64,000 nucleotides of DNA from Deinococcus puniceus. Lineage in GTDB: Bacteria; Deinococcota; Deinococci; Deinococcales; Deinococcaceae. A program made the translations under genes and the position numbers. This document shows, in pieces, positions 53,541 to 63,236 of this stretch (positions are counted from its first letter, which is position 1; every line of letters starts with the position of its first letter). A model generated the notes under the pieces. It saw nothing but the letters and a program-made list of their open reading frames with translations, searched no databases and had not been told where the DNA came from. The stretch is taken from the NCBI RefSeq assembly GCF_001644565.1, contig NZ_CP011387.1, forward strand, positions 852,501-916,500. The letters run 5' to 3'.

Positions 53541-55664
53541 TCAGCGGCGCGACAGTTCCGGCACCACTGGGGCGGTGCGCGGCACAAACACGATGGCGTT
53601 CGGCACGGGGCGGCTCCAGACCGTGTTCAGGTAAGCGCCTAAATTGGCATACCCGCCCGTCAGGTAGGCGGTGGCGCTGCTGCCACTGTCGAGCCGCACG
53701 GCGTCGCGCACGCCTGCTCCGGCGAGGGCTGCGGCAAACGCTTCCGGGGTGCCGTGTTCGAAGTAGGCGATGGTGGCCTGCCCGCCCATGACGCCCAGCG
53801 CCACCTGCCGGGTCGCCCGCCACAGGTTCGTGCCCGTATCGAACATCTCGCGGGCCGGATTGAGGGCCACCTGACCGCCCTGTACCAGCAGCGGCCCCGC
53901 GCTCAGGGCGTCAAGCGCGGTATTCCAAGGCGCGTCGTCGGCCCGCCAACTCAGGGCGGCGTTCAGGGGCTGCCCGGCGGTACGCGGCAACTGCGGAAAC
54001 CGGGCCGGATCGAAAGTGACACTCAGGGTTCCGGCAGGCGGCGTAACCCGCCCGGTGAGGGCACTGAGCACCGTGCTGCCGCCCAAGCCCACATACAGCG
54101 TGGTCAGGGTGTCTGCGCCCACGGGCGTGCTGCCGTTGCCCACAAAAGCGGTCAGCAGATCGGGCCGGGGCTTGCTGCTCACGCTGTTCACGGTGAGGCT
54201 GCCAAATGGCCCGGTCAGCAGGTAGCGCGGCTTGGGATACCCGAACAACGTGCTGCCCTGCGCGGTAAAGCCGATGGTGGCGCGGCGCTCCAAGCTGGGG
54301 GCCGTCATCAGGCCGCCTGCCACCACCAAATCTACGGGCAGGGCGCTGGCAGGGTCAAAGTACCCACCGTTTACGCCTGCCACGCCGCCCACACCCCGCA
54401 CCAACGCCGCTACATCGGACGCCTTGCCACTGGGCGCACTCACCACACGCGGCTGATACAGGGCCGAGTCGAAACTCAGCAGGTGCAGCAGGCCTTTTTG
54501 GCGGTAAGTGACGCCAGCGGGCACAGCGTCCGGGTCAAGTGGAGGCGGCACCGACGTATCGAGTTGAGTTGTCGTATCGATCACCACGCGGTCTGGGTTG
54601 TCCAGTGTAAACAGCGTGCTGGTGCCGCCGCCCGTGTTCAGGCGCACGGTGGTTCCGGCCTCTGTCGGCTCTACACTCAGGCGGTCTCCGGAGGGCAATT
54701 CCTGTGCGCTGGCAGTCGCACTCACGCGGGGCAGGGTCACGCTCAAGCCCGTCTTCTCGCGCACCACGCTGTAGGGGGCCAGCGCACTCAGTTCCAGTAC
54801 CACGCGCTGCACCTCTACTTTGCGGTGCAGGGTGCGGCTGACCCGCACGGTACCCAGGTGGGCAAGGGCGGGCAAGGTTGGGGTCACAGTGATCGGCTGG
54901 ACAGGACTGGGTTGAACAGGGCTGGGTTGAACAGGAATCGGCTGAACGACGATGGGCTGAATGGCAGGCGGTTGAAGCGGGCTGGGCGGCATAGGCACAG
55001 GCCGAAGCTCGGTGAGTGGGGGCGTGGGCGGCGGCGTGGCAACAGGTGGCGTCGGAATTGCCGTCACAGGCGAAGGCGGTAGCGTACTGGTCGGCACTAC
55101 GGCGGGCGCAGCGAAATCCAGCACATCCGGCGCGTCGGAGAGTAGGCGCACGCCCAACAGTTGTAGGGTTTGCAGCGAGATATACAGGCTGCCGTTCAGG
55201 ATTTCGGGCGCGGGCAGGGGCGTGGTCAGTGCGAAGCCGAGGGCTGTCCATCCCGCTCCCCCAGCGTCGGCGGGGCGGTAACGCAATTCGCGATTGCCGT
55301 ACAGCAGGCGCACATCACGCGGATCGTTGCGCACGCTGACGCCCACGCGGGGCAGCGTCCAGACCGCTATGTTTTCTACGCCGCCCAGCACCCGCGTTTC
55401 CAGCGCCGCACTTTGCAGCACGCCTCCAATCGCCACCGGACGCGCCGCCTGACCACTCGCTTGCCCGGCTGCACTGGCTGCCAACACCAGCAGCGTCAGC
55501 CACAGCCCGCGCCTGCCTGCTTTTTGCCTGCCTGCTTGCTTCTGCACTTCGCACTGCACTCTGCTCACACCCAACCCCAAACGTAGCCCTCTCACGCGGG
55601 CGAGTGTACTGTTCGGGTGCTGACTGCCGGGTGAGGAAGGCCGCACCCCCCCCACCGCCCCCAT
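53541..55664 (-). CDS. Exported phosphodiester glycosidase (NAGPA/DUF2233) with AMIN-like and Pro-rich regions
   Basis: 707 aa as an open frame from the ATG at 55664; the true start may be nearer the hydrophobic signal segment ([20 protein letters not shown], about residues 53-72). A beta-rich region (to about 190), a Pro/Gln linker with pentapeptide repeats (about 190-260), then an AMIN-like domain (about 263-360) follow. The C-terminal catalytic domain (about 375-705) has [20 protein letters not shown] and [20 protein letters not shown], the NAGPA signatures. Such enzymes remove sugars linked by phosphodiesters, for example on wall polymers. The AMIN-like part suggests wall localisation. 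Likely periplasmic or surface. Confidence 0.78.
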   Translation of the reverse strand: MGAVGGVRPSSPGSQHPNSTLARVRGLRLGLGVSRVQCEVQKQAGRQKAGRRGLWLTLLVLAASAAGQASGQAARPVAIGGVLQSAALETRVLGGVENIAVWTLPRVGVSVRNDPRDVRLLYGNRELRYRPADAGGAGWTALGFALTTPLPAPEILNGSLYISLQTLQLLGVRLLSDAPDVLDFAAPAVVPTSTLPPSPVTAIPTPPVATPPPTPPLTELRPVPMPPSPLQPPAIQPIVVQPIPVQPSPVQPSPVQPITVTPTLPALAHLGTVRVSRTLHRKVEVQRVVLELSALAPYSVVREKTGLSVTLPRVSATASAQELPSGDRLSVEPTEAGTTVRLNTGGGTSTLFTLDNPDRVVIDTTTQLDTSVPPPLDPDAVPAGVTYRQKGLLHLLSFDSALYQPRVVSAPSGKASDVAALVRGVGGVAGVNGGYFDPASALPVDLVVAGGLMTAPSLERRATIGFTAQGSTLFGYPKPRYLLTGPFGSLTVNSVSSKPRPDLLTAFVGNGSTPVGADTLTTLYVGLGGSTVLSALTGRVTPPAGTLSVTFDPARFPQLPRTAGQPLNAALSWRADDAPWNTALDALSAGPLLVQGGQVALNPAREMFDTGTNLWRATRQVALGVMGGQATIAYFEHGTPEAFAAALAGAGVRDAVRLDSGSSATAYLTGGYANLGAYLNTVWSRPVPNAIVFVPRTAPVVPELSRR
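54892..54987 (-). repeat. 15-bp tandem repeat coding a VQPxP pentapeptide run
   Basis: About six degenerate 15-bp units, translated as [25 protein letters not shown] within the glycosidase linker. Copy number is likely to vary between strains. Confidence 0.75.
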
Positions 55665-55758
55665 TTAAACTCTGCCGAATACCGTAGAAACAGGTCTCGG
55701 GCTGCAAGATTTCTCACGTTATTTTCAAAAACGTCAGAAGATTGTGCCGGACGCCTCC

Positions 55759-55764
55759 TATACT
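55759..55764 (+). promoter_or_regulatory. -10 box TATACT for mglB-mglA
   Basis: TATACT ends 10 nt before the mglB ATG (55775), so the leader would be only a few bases long. Confidence 0.5.
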
Positions 55765-55774
55765 GCAAAGCGTC

Positions 55775-56260
55775 ATGATTGAACCCTCACTTGCCCTGTA
55801 CGGAGACGCGTTTGCCCGCGTTGACCGATTATTAGAGGAATTGCTGGAGGTCACCGGCGTCCGTTATGGGCTGCTCGTAGACCGCAAAGGCTTCGTGTTG
55901 TCTCACAAGGAGGCGCTGTGGGCACCGCGTCCGCCTGCGCTGGACAGTGTGGCGACGCTGGTGGCCAGCAACGCCGCCGCCACGGGCGCACTCGCCAACA
56001 TGCTGGGTGAGCGCACCTTCAGCGAGCAGACCCATCAGGGCGAAAACGGCACGCTGTACGTGGAATCGGTGGGCGATCAGGCGCTCCTGACCCTGATTTT
56101 CGACGTGGCGGTGCCGCTGGGTAAGGTCAAGGTGTACGCCCGCAAATCCATCGTGCAACTCGCCGCCATTCTGGAAGAACTCAAAGATATTCCGCCCGTG
56201 CAATTGGATTCGGACTTCTCCAAGGGGGCCAACGCCCTGCTCGACGATCTCCTCGGGTGA
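55775..56260 (+). CDS. mglB: MglB-like Roadblock/LC7 protein
   Basis: 161 aa with a Roadblock/LC7 fold: [40 protein letters not shown], and the C-terminal [20 protein letters not shown]. MglB is the GTPase-activating partner of MglA in polarity and motility control in Myxococcus and has been studied structurally with MglA in Thermus. The ATG at 55775 was chosen because a TATACT box precedes it and the protein then starts [10 protein letters not shown]; the frame extends 33 nt upstream. A 37-aa mini-ORF links it to mglA. Confidence 0.9.
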   Translation: MIEPSLALYGDAFARVDRLLEELLEVTGVRYGLLVDRKGFVLSHKEALWAPRPPALDSVATLVASNAAATGALANMLGERTFSEQTHQGENGTLYVESVGDQALLTLIFDVAVPLGKVKVYARKSIVQLAAILEELKDIPPVQLDSDFSKGANALLDDLLG

Positions 56261-56265
56261 CCCTC

Positions 56266-56379
56266 ATGACGCTGCCCCTCACTCAGCTTTTCAGTGTGCT
56301 GGATTTGTCCGCCCGCCTCCCTTCCCCTCACCCGCGCCAGTGTCTTGACCTGCGCCCGCACCCGGAGGCTCCGCTGTGA
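56266..56379 (+). CDS. Possible 37-aa mini-ORF between mglB and mglA
   Basis: [20 protein letters not shown] and 17 more residues. It starts 5 nt after the mglB stop and its stop (TGA) overlaps the mglA GTG start (GTGA). No known family. It may be a coupling device that brings ribosomes to the mglA start rather than a functional peptide, or chance. Confidence 0.35.
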   Translation: MTLPLTQLFSVLDLSARLPSPHPRQCLDLRPHPEAPL

Positions 56380-56966
56380 GTACCATCAACTTTGCTGCCC
56401 GCGAAATCAACTGCAAAATCGTGTATTACGGCCCCGGCATGAGCGGCAAGACCACCAACCTCAAGCACGTGTTCGGCAAAGTTCCCGCCCACCTGCGCGG
56501 AGAAATGGTCAGCCTCGCCACCGAGGACGAGCGCACCCTGTTCTTCGACTTCCTGCCCCTTGACCTCGGCACCGTGCAGGGCTTCAAGACCCGTTTTCAC
56601 CTGTACACCGTGCCCGGCCAAGTGTTTTACAACGCCAGCCGCAAACTGATTTTGCGCGGCGTAGACGGCATCGTGTTCGTGGCAGACAGCGCCCCCAACC
56701 GCCTGCGGGCCAACGCCGAAAGCATGCGCAACCTCCGCGAAAACTTGGCCGAACACGGCATCGACGTGCGTGACGTGCCCATCGTGTTGCAGGTCAACAA
56801 GCGCGACCTCCCCGACGCTCTGCCCACCAACATGATCCGTTCGGTCATCGATCCCCGTCAGGAACTGCAATTGTTCGAAGCCACCGCGCACCTCGGCGGC
56901 GGCGTGTTCGAGACGCTGAAAACCGTGAGCCGCTTGGTGCTGGAGCGCTTGTCTCAGAACAAGTAA
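56376..56966 (+). CDS. mglA: MglA-like small Ras-type GTPase
   Basis: 196 aa. G1 is [11 protein letters not shown], the G3 region reads YTVPGQ in place of DxxGQ as is usual in MglA, G4 is [10 protein letters not shown] and G5 lies near [11 protein letters not shown]. It starts [20 protein letters not shown], like MglA of Thermus and Myxococcus. MglA-GTP sets cell polarity and switches motility or surface machinery; its partner MglB is encoded upstream. The start is GTG with GGAGG at 56364-56368. In a non-gliding bacterium its output is unknown. Confidence 0.93.
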   Translation: MSTINFAAREINCKIVYYGPGMSGKTTNLKHVFGKVPAHLRGEMVSLATEDERTLFFDFLPLDLGTVQGFKTRFHLYTVPGQVFYNASRKLILRGVDGIVFVADSAPNRLRANAESMRNLRENLAEHGIDVRDVPIVLQVNKRDLPDALPTNMIRSVIDPRQELQLFEATAHLGGGVFETLKTVSRLVLERLSQNK

Positions 56967-57050
56967 CCGAGTTGTAGAAACAGAGAGGAGTTGGGAGTTG
57001 TGGCCCTGCCGAGATGGTGGGGCTTTTTTTGGTGGTGTGGGGTGGAAGGG

Positions 57051-57150
57051 CAATCGCTAGCGCTCACTCACCCCCTCTGCTTCGCAGCTCTGCGAGTCCC
57101 CAGCCCACTGCTGCGCAGCTCTACGAGTCCCCCCTCAAGGGAGAGGGAGA
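57051..57150. repeat. TGCTTCGCAGCTCTGCGAGTC dispersed module
   Basis: GCAATCGCTAGCGCTCACTC, ACCCCCTCTGCTTCGCAGC, TCTGCGAGTCCCCAGCCC, then a second GCGCAGCTCTACGAGTC and CCCCTCAAGGGAGAGGG. A reverse copy is at 40699-40777. The rest of the gap 56967-57312 shows no gene. Confidence 0.7.
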
Positions 57151-57312
57151 ACACACAGCTTCTAGCCCTTCGCCCTCGCCCCCTGTGGGACTCTCATAAC
57201 TGCGCAGCAGAGGGGGCAATTCCGCCGCGATCCCGCCCCAAAAGCAAACCCCCACCAGAAGGCAGGGGCATAGCTCCAATCTTTATCTGGTGCCACTCAC
57301 CGCTTACGGCCC

Positions 57313-58086
57313 TTAAACATCCCGGCGGTCAAAGGCGAACACGGCCATCAAGCCAAATCCCACCGTATAGATAATCAGCAAAATGAGCGGCTGGGTAATA
57401 TCGGTCTGTTGGGCGTACAGGTTCAGGTGGCTGGTGAGCAGCACACGCTGGATGGTGTCGGGGAAGACCACGAGCAGGCGCATGAGGTTGAGGGCGGCAA
57501 AGGTGGCAAGGGCGGCGGCGGCAGTGTTCAGCAGCAGCACGCCGAACAACAATGCGAGGGCGGCAATCGGCATCAGCATGATGGCGGCCAGCAGACTGCC
57601 GCGCAGCACCTCGGCCAACGCTGCATTGCTGGTGAGGCTGCCCACGCCCACAAACAGCCCCGGCCCCATGCCCGTGCCGCCCGTAAATTCACCGAAGCCT
57701 CTGGGAATGCCTGCCAGCAGCGATCCTATGACGGTGACAGCCACCAGCAGCACCGGATAAGACAGAGCCACGATCAGTTTGCTGGCGATAACAGTAGTGC
57801 GTTCCACCGGACGCAGCAGCAGAGGCGCAAGCGTGCCCTGACTGACCTCCGTGCCGATCATCTCGGCCACCGTGACGGCAATGAACAGCGGAATCAGGAA
57901 CTGCACGGCGATGCCGATACTGATGGCGGGAATCTGCCAGCCACTGACCACCGCCACTTTCATCAGCACTTCCAGACGCGGGGCGAAGGCCCACAGCAGC
58001 GGCAGCACAAAGCACACGATCAGGGCGAGGCGGGCGCTGCGGGAACCGAGCAGTTTCAGGAACTCTAGGGTAATCAGGGTCAGCAT
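57313..58086 (-). CDS. ABC-2 type transporter permease
   Basis: 257 aa with about six membrane helices ([55 protein letters not shown]). [20 protein letters not shown] after the second helix is the typical coupling region of ABC-2 exporters. The start overlaps the ATPase stop (1-nt TGATG overlap), so both proteins form one export system. Substrate unknown; drugs, lipids or polysaccharides are all possible. Confidence 0.85.
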   Translation of the reverse strand: MLTLITLEFLKLLGSRSARLALIVCFVLPLLWAFAPRLEVLMKVAVVSGWQIPAISIGIAVQFLIPLFIAVTVAEMIGTEVSQGTLAPLLLRPVERTTVIASKLIVALSYPVLLVAVTVIGSLLAGIPRGFGEFTGGTGMGPGLFVGVGSLTSNAALAEVLRGSLLAAIMLMPIAALALLFGVLLLNTAAAALATFAALNLMRLLVVFPDTIQRVLLTSHLNLYAQQTDITQPLILLIIYTVGFGLMAVFAFDRRDV

Positions 58087-59024
58087 CAGGCTTGCTCCAC
58101 GCGCTCGCGGTAGTACTCGTACAGGTCGAAATGGTCAGGGCTGGCCTCGAAGACCCGGATGCCCTCGTTGCTGAGATGCGCCAAAGCGTCGGGCACGCGG
58201 GATTCTCCGCCCAAGTACGCGATGGCGTAGGGCGTGCGGGTACTCACGCGGCGCACGAACGGCAGCCGCTCTAGGGCCGAGGCCGCGCCCACCGGATCGT
58301 CGACCCGGAAGCGGTATGCCGCCTGCCGCGCCCGCAAATCCACGGTGTCGACCATGCGCCCGCCCGTCAGGATGCCCACCGTATGCGCGTAGGTGGCAAT
58401 TTCGCGCAAGTGGTGGGTACTCAGGATCACGGCGCACCCGCTAGTCGCGAGGCTAGTCACGATCCGGTGAATCAGGCCGATGCCGAGGGGATCGAGGCCG
58501 CTGGTGGGTTCGTCCAGAATCAACACTTTGGGTTCAGCCAAAATGGCCGATGCCACGCCCAGCCGTTGCCGCTGCCCCAGCGAGAATTCCTGCACTTTGC
58601 GGTCAGCCATGCGGGTCAGTTCCAGCAGGGCCAGCACTTCCCGGATTCGGTCACGGCTGACCTTGCGCCCGCCGGGAGCCATCGCCGCAAGGTTGGCGTG
58701 GGTTTGCAGATTCTGCGTGCCCGTAAACTGCGGGTAAAACTTGGCCGGAGCCTCCACGACTGCGCCCAGATAAGCGCGGGCGCGGGTGCCGTCGGTATGC
58801 ACGTCGCGCCCCAAGAGCCTCACCTCGCCGTCGGTGGGAAAAGCCAGCCCGGTGAGACAGCGAATGAGGGTGGTTTTGCCTGCACCGTTGGGGCCGGTCA
58901 GGGCGTACACTTCGCCCGCCTTTACGGTCAGGTGAACGTCTTCGAGGATGGTGTTGGAACCGTACCGCTTCACCAATCCGCGCACCTCGATGGCCGGAAG
59001 TGCGGGCGCGCCTTGCTTAGTCAC
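58086..59024 (-). CDS. ABC-2 type transporter ATP-binding protein
   Basis: 312 aa. Walker [21 protein letters not shown], signature [19 protein letters not shown], Walker [16 protein letters not shown] and the H-loop [10 protein letters not shown]. The C-terminal 90 residues form the small extra domain usual for exporter ATPases. It starts with GTG at 59024, supported by a TAGGTT box exactly 6 nt upstream. It forms a two-gene unit with the permease. Confidence 0.9.
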   Translation of the reverse strand: MTKQGAPALPAIEVRGLVKRYGSNTILEDVHLTVKAGEVYALTGPNGAGKTTLIRCLTGLAFPTDGEVRLLGRDVHTDGTRARAYLGAVVEAPAKFYPQFTGTQNLQTHANLAAMAPGGRKVSRDRIREVLALLELTRMADRKVQEFSLGQRQRLGVASAILAEPKVLILDEPTSGLDPLGIGLIHRIVTSLATSGCAVILSTHHLREIATYAHTVGILTGGRMVDTVDLRARQAAYRFRVDDPVGAASALERLPFVRRVSTRTPYAIAYLGGESRVPDALAHLSNEGIRVFEASPDHFDLYEYYRERVEQA

Positions 59025-59030
59025 TTGCCT

Positions 59031-59036
59031 AACCTA
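59031..59036 (-). promoter_or_regulatory. Leaderless-type -10 box TAGGTT before a GTG start
   Basis: TAnnnT on the minus strand with 6 nt to the GTG at 59024, showing the same rule applied to a GTG start. Confidence 0.55.
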
Positions 59037-59166
59037 ACCCAATAAACTCCACCAAGTTCTTACACTGCCCCCATCTGCGGCCAGAGCATGAAGGGGAGGG
59101 TAGAAAAAGACACGGTGGTTGGGCGGGAAAGGCGTGTAAGGGGCGAGGGGACTGGGCCTGCAATGC

Positions 59167-59300
59167 CGCGTGTAAACCCCCTAGCCTGCTTCGCAGCCAG
59201 CCCCCTTAGAGGGGAGCGCAAGAGCCTTTAGTCCTCCCCTCTCCTGCGGAGCTTTTCAAGTCTAAGGGGGGCGTTGCGCCAGCAACGGGGGGGTTCACCT
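59167..59300 (+). repeat. GC-rich dispersed repeat with GTTGC-GCCA-GCAAC hairpin, copy 2
   Basis: Same module order as 31977-32090 plus an inserted CTCTCCTGCGGAGCTTTTCA segment, itself shared with 51876-51930. It occupies the middle of the gap 59025-59380; a hairpin AGAGCCGG/CCGGCTCT (about 59331-59356) that may end the SodC transcript lies after it. Confidence 0.75.
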
Positions 59301-59380
59301 TCCAATTCTGCCGTGCCACACAGCACAAGAGCCGGAAGCATCAGCCCCGGCTCTCGCTTGACCTGAGTTTGCTTCCTGGC

Positions 59381-60826
59381 TTAGAAGGCTTTAAACCGCG
59401 TCAGGCGGAAGGGCGTTTCGGGTGTGCCGCCCATCAGTTTGTTCAGTTGGCTCTGCGTGACCACCACGTCACCGCCCACTGCCGTCAGGGTGGCGGGAAA
59501 GCGCAGGCCTTGCAGCGGTTCTTCGGCCACCAGCGCGCCTGTGCCCGAATCGGCGCTGAGGGCCACTTTGCTGACCACGCCCATCGCGTTGCGGGCCACG
59601 TACAGGGTGCGCGGGTCGGCGGGATTCAGCAAGATGCCGTCGCCACGGGTCAGGCCGCCCATCACTTTCTTCACGGCTTTGGTTCGTAAATCTATGCGCC
59701 ACAGGTCGCCCGTGTTCAGCTGCATGGTCAGGAGGTAACGGCCATCGGGGGTCGCCAGAATACCGTTCAGGTTGATGCCGGGGCCATATTTGATGGGCGT
59801 GTTGCCCAAGTCCAGCCACGCGCGCAGTTTCAGGTCGGGCGACACGCGGAAGATGACGGGGCGGGTGGAATCGGTGACGTACACGCTGCCGTCTGCGGCG
59901 GGCGCGAGGTCGTTGATGTACGGGTTCGGACTCTTGGGCGTGTCCAGAATGGCGACGGGCGTGCCGTTCGGACTCAGCACACTGACCGTGCCCGTCGCTC
60001 CGCCTGCCACCCAGACGCGGCTTTGGCTGTCTACCTTCAGGCCCAGTGCGCTGCTGCGGCCCAAAGCTCCACCTTCACTAAACAGCGTCACGGTGCCGCT
60101 GGTCGGATTGACCGTATAGATGGCTCCGGTGGCAGCACTGCCCGTGTACAGCACGCCCTTTTTGGCGTCATACGCCACGCCTTCGGGGAAGGTCTGCACG
60201 CCCGGCAGCGGGTAGTCGCGGGTATTCAGGCCAACGCGCAAAATGGTGCCGCAGCGAACGCGTGCGCCCGTCATGCCCGATGGGTCGCTCTTATAGTCGT
60301 CGGGCTTCTCGTGAATAATCAGGGTGCGGTTCAAAATTCCGTTCATGCCCGTCAGAGAAATCTTGTCGGACATGAAGGAAGCGCGGCCCACGCCGTCTGC
60401 GCCCACCGTCAGCATGGGCAGGTCGCCTGCGTGCCCGTACTTGTTGTCGGCCTCGGGACTGTCGTGGTTGCCGCTCATTTCGGGGTCGAAGTGGGGGCCA
60501 GCCGCGCCGAACGGCACCACCCTGTTCACGGCGGGGTCTACACCGGGCAGGCATTTGCGTGTGTCATGCACGTGCATGCCGTGTTGCCCCGGCGTCAGCC
60601 CCCGCGCTTCTACCGTTACGGCCACTGCCGAGCCTGCCTGCCGGAAGGTAGCGAGGCCGCGCACCTGTCCCTGCTCGTCGGTGATGGCGGCGTTGGCGGT
60701 CAGGGGCGTCGTGGCCGGGGCCATCATCTGCGCCATTTCTGCGCCGCCCGCCGCAGCCAGACCCAGTGTGAGGACGCCTAGCGCTGTCCATTTGACCCGT
60801 TTAGTCAACTTGTTGAGTGCCCGCAT
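59381..60826 (-). CDS. sodC: Cu/Zn superoxide dismutase fused to an SMP-30/NHL-type beta-propeller, exported
   Basis: 481 aa with a signal peptide (about 1-30). Residues about 45-200 are a Cu/Zn SOD: metal His in HGMHVHD, GPHFDP, GNHDSPEA and GHAGDLPML, then IIHEKPDDYKSDP and RVRCG with the second Cys of the disulfide (the first is in RKCLPG). All copper and zinc ligands seem present. The C-terminal 280 residues are a propeller with repeated FPEGVAYDAKKGVLYTG, DSQSRVWVAGG, INDLAPAADGSVYVTDST and LNGILATPDGRYLLTMQ blades, like SMP-30/gluconolactonase. The ATG is 1 nt after the sugar-dehydrogenase stop, so they are coupled. It would detoxify superoxide outside the membrane; the propeller's role is unknown. 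Confidence 0.85.
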   Translation of the reverse strand: MRALNKLTKRVKWTALGVLTLGLAAAGGAEMAQMMAPATTPLTANAAITDEQGQVRGLATFRQAGSAVAVTVEARGLTPGQHGMHVHDTRKCLPGVDPAVNRVVPFGAAGPHFDPEMSGNHDSPEADNKYGHAGDLPMLTVGADGVGRASFMSDKISLTGMNGILNRTLIIHEKPDDYKSDPSGMTGARVRCGTILRVGLNTRDYPLPGVQTFPEGVAYDAKKGVLYTGSAATGAIYTVNPTSGTVTLFSEGGALGRSSALGLKVDSQSRVWVAGGATGTVSVLSPNGTPVAILDTPKSPNPYINDLAPAADGSVYVTDSTRPVIFRVSPDLKLRAWLDLGNTPIKYGPGINLNGILATPDGRYLLTMQLNTGDLWRIDLRTKAVKKVMGGLTRGDGILLNPADPRTLYVARNAMGVVSKVALSADSGTGALVAEEPLQGLRFPATLTAVGGDVVVTQSQLNKLMGGTPETPFRLTRFKAF

Positions 60827-60827
60827 T

Positions 60828-62102
60828 TCAGTTCCCCCCGGTGTAGCGCACACGGTAAATCACGCCGCTCTGGTCGTCGGTAAACAGCAAGCTGCCGTCG
60901 GTGTACTGCGCAACCCCTGCCACCCGGCCAAACTGCTTCCACTCGCCGTTTTCCTCGAACACGAAGCCCGAAATAAAGGGCGTGATGGCGGTGGGCTTGT
61001 TGGCGGTGTCGAAGTTTACTCGGGCAATTTCGTAGCCGCTGGGTTCCGAACGGTTCCACGATCCCCGGTAGGCCACGAAGGCGTCGTTGCGGAATTCGGC
61101 GGGAAACTGCGTGCCCGTGTAGAACTTGGCGTCAATGGCTGCCGCGTGCGCCGTGTAATTCAGGGTGCTGCCCTGCGTGCCCGCGCAGTATTCGGCCTTG
61201 GTGATCTTGCTGGGAATGTTGCCCACGTTCACGTAGGGATCGGGCTGCTTGTCGCCGTAGCAAAAGGGCCAGCCGTAGTTTTTGCCGCGCAGGATCACGT
61301 TCAGTTCTTCGGGCGGGATGTTGTCGCCGTGCCAGTCGCTGCCCTGATCGAAGCCGTACAGGGTCTTGGAAATGGGGTGCCAGCCGAAGCCGATGGTGTG
61401 ACGCAGGCCCCGCGCGAACACTTCCCGAATCTGACCGTTGGGGCTGATTCGCAGCATCGTCGCTTCCTCGGGGTTCAGGGTAGGCGCGTCGTTGTTGGTC
61501 GACCCGAAGGTGGCGTACAGGAAGCCGTCCGGCCCCCAGTGGATCGTGCGTGCCGGGTGCTGGCCCGCGTCGGGGAAGCCGTCGGCAAACACGCGGGGCA
61601 CGCTGAGGGTGCCGTCCTTCGCCATCGTCATGACCCAAATGGTTTTCTCGCCCACCACGTACAATTTGCCTTCTTTCACGTCCAGCCCGTGCGCGGCCTT
61701 GAGGTTCTGGGCCACCTGCTTGCGCTCCACGGCCTCAATCTTGCCGTCGTTGTTCACGTCTTTCAGGTACCACACATCGTTTTGCTGGCGGCGCGTCAGG
61801 TACATGCCCCCGTCGGGCATCACGTGCATCATGCGGGCGTTACCCAGTCCCGTCGCCATCACGCTGAGGGTAAAGCCCTGCGGCACGGTCAGGCGGGTCA
61901 GTTTGTCCGTCGTAAATTCCAGCGGCGTCGGCTCGTTGCGGGTCACAGTGGCGGTGGCGGGTGGCTCGGGCGGCGCAACCGGGCGCGGCTGGGCGGGCGG
62001 CAACAGGGCTGGGGGCGGTTGCTGGGCAAGGGTGCTGGAAGCTGGGCCAAAGCTGGCAAAAGTAAGGGCCGCCGTCAGAGCGGTCAGAAAGGGTATACGC
62101 AT
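60828..62102 (-). CDS. Exported PQQ-type sugar dehydrogenase (glucose/sorbosone dehydrogenase family)
   Basis: 424 aa with a signal peptide (MRIPFLTALTAALTFASFGP, cleaved near TLAQ) and a Pro-rich linker. The propeller domain begins TRLTVPQGFTLSVMATGLGN and contains ARTIHWGPDGFLYATFGSTN, VFARGLRHTIGFGWHPISKT and FVAYRGSWNRSEPSGYEIAR, typical of soluble glucose/sorbosone dehydrogenases that use PQQ and calcium. DVNNDGKIEAVERK looks like a Ca2+-binding loop. AGGAGG precedes the ATG at 62102. First gene of the unit ending with the SodC fusion. Sugar and cofactor are inferred from family. Confidence 0.8.
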   Translation of the reverse strand: MRIPFLTALTAALTFASFGPASSTLAQQPPPALLPPAQPRPVAPPEPPATATVTRNEPTPLEFTTDKLTRLTVPQGFTLSVMATGLGNARMMHVMPDGGMYLTRRQQNDVWYLKDVNNDGKIEAVERKQVAQNLKAAHGLDVKEGKLYVVGEKTIWVMTMAKDGTLSVPRVFADGFPDAGQHPARTIHWGPDGFLYATFGSTNNDAPTLNPEEATMLRISPNGQIREVFARGLRHTIGFGWHPISKTLYGFDQGSDWHGDNIPPEELNVILRGKNYGWPFCYGDKQPDPYVNVGNIPSKITKAEYCAGTQGSTLNYTAHAAAIDAKFYTGTQFPAEFRNDAFVAYRGSWNRSEPSGYEIARVNFDTANKPTAITPFISGFVFEENGEWKQFGRVAGVAQYTDGSLLFTDDQSGVIYRVRYTGGN

Positions 62103-62261
62103 GGTGTGGAGCCTCCTGAAAAGCAGCATCACACACGCCTGAAATGTCCAAACCTGCTTTCTGACACCTTCTGAGTGCTACTTAAGCCTCTTCTCAAAGC
62201 TGAGTTGAGGCGAGCTTAAGCAGCGGCCCAACTCTGGAGAAGACAGCTGGTTTGTTATACA

Positions 62262-63128
62262 TCAGGAGCCAGAAGAAACGAACAAGGGCAAATCTGAATC
62301 TGGAACTGCCCCCACAGCTCTGGCGCGGCGGTGCAACTCCTGTACGGCGCGTTCGCCTTCCTCGCCCACATCCAAGCTGAATTCATTCACGTACAGGTCT
62401 ATGTGCGCCCGCATCACTTCGTCCGACATTTCGGCGGCGTGGGCGCGGATGTACTCGGTGGCGGCCTGCGGGTGGGCGTAGGCATAGTCCAAACTCTGGC
62501 GCACAGCGGTATTCAGGCTCCATTGCAATTCGGCGGGCAGGTCACGGCGTACCAAGATTGCGCCGAGCGGCAGCGGCAACCCGGTTTCGCCTTCCCACCA
62601 CGCGCCCAAGTCCAGCACTTTGCCTAGGCCGTGCTGCGGGTAGGTAAAGCGCGACTCGTGAATGATCAGGCCCGCGTCTACGGGTTGGCCTTCCCATTCC
62701 CCGTACTCCACGGCGGGCATCACGGCGTCGTAGCGCATTCTCAGCACCTTCACGTCTGGGTAGACGGCCCGTAGCAGCAGTTCGGCGGTGGTCAGTGCGC
62801 CAGGAGAAGCCACTACCTTTCCATTTAAATCCGTAGCAGCCGCTCCATTCCGCGCCACCACCAGCGGCCCCACGCCCCGGCCCAGTGCGCCGCCCGCCCG
62901 CAGCGCCACGTACCTGTCCATCACGCCAAAATAGGCGCGGTAACTGATTTTGGTGATGGGCAGGCGGCCTTGCACGGCCCAGTCGTTTAGCGTCTGCACG
63001 TCTTCCAATACCTCTTGCACGGGCACAGGCGACGGCGTAAGGCCCGCGTGCAGGGCGTGGAAAATAAACGTGTCGTTGGGGCAAAACGAGTAACCCAGTT
63101 GAAGGACGGCGGGAGCGGGGGCGGTCAT
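62262..63128 (-). CDS. mqnD: 1,4-dihydroxy-6-naphthoate synthase
   Basis: 288 aa. MqnD converts cyclic dehypoxanthine futalosine to 1,4-dihydroxy-6-naphthoate in the futalosine pathway. It has the periplasmic-binding-protein-like fold of MqnA/MqnD: LGYSFCPNDTFIFHALHAGL, then LPITKISYRAYFGVMDRYVA, and DAGLIIHESRFTYPQHGLGK with the catalytic His. A TACCCT box 6 nt upstream marks the start. mqnB is in the same window but 15 kb away, so the pathway genes are scattered. Confidence 0.93.
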   Translation of the reverse strand: MTAPAPAVLQLGYSFCPNDTFIFHALHAGLTPSPVPVQEVLEDVQTLNDWAVQGRLPITKISYRAYFGVMDRYVALRAGGALGRGVGPLVVARNGAAATDLNGKVVASPGALTTAELLLRAVYPDVKVLRMRYDAVMPAVEYGEWEGQPVDAGLIIHESRFTYPQHGLGKVLDLGAWWEGETGLPLPLGAILVRRDLPAELQWSLNTAVRQSLDYAYAHPQAATEYIRAHAAEMSDEVMRAHIDLYVNEFSLDVGEEGERAVQELHRRARAVGAVPDSDLPLFVSSGS

Positions 63129-63134
63129 GCGGTC

Positions 63135-63140
63135 AGGGTA
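63135..63140 (-). promoter_or_regulatory. Leaderless-type -10 box TACCCT for mqnD
   Basis: TAnnnT on the minus strand with 6 nt to the ATG at 63128. Confidence 0.6.
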
Positions 63141-63224
63141 CGCCTAGGGCGGCGGGGCAATGGTCTTCAGGTTCGCTCAAGACGGCGTGCAGGCTTCATC
63201 AGCGGCCCATCATGCGGGGTTGGG

Positions 63225-63230
63225 TAGGCT
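63225..63230 (+). promoter_or_regulatory. Leaderless-type -10 box TAGGCT
   Basis: TAnnnT with 6 nt to the ATG at 63237. Confidence 0.6.
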
Positions 63231-63236
63231 GGGCGC

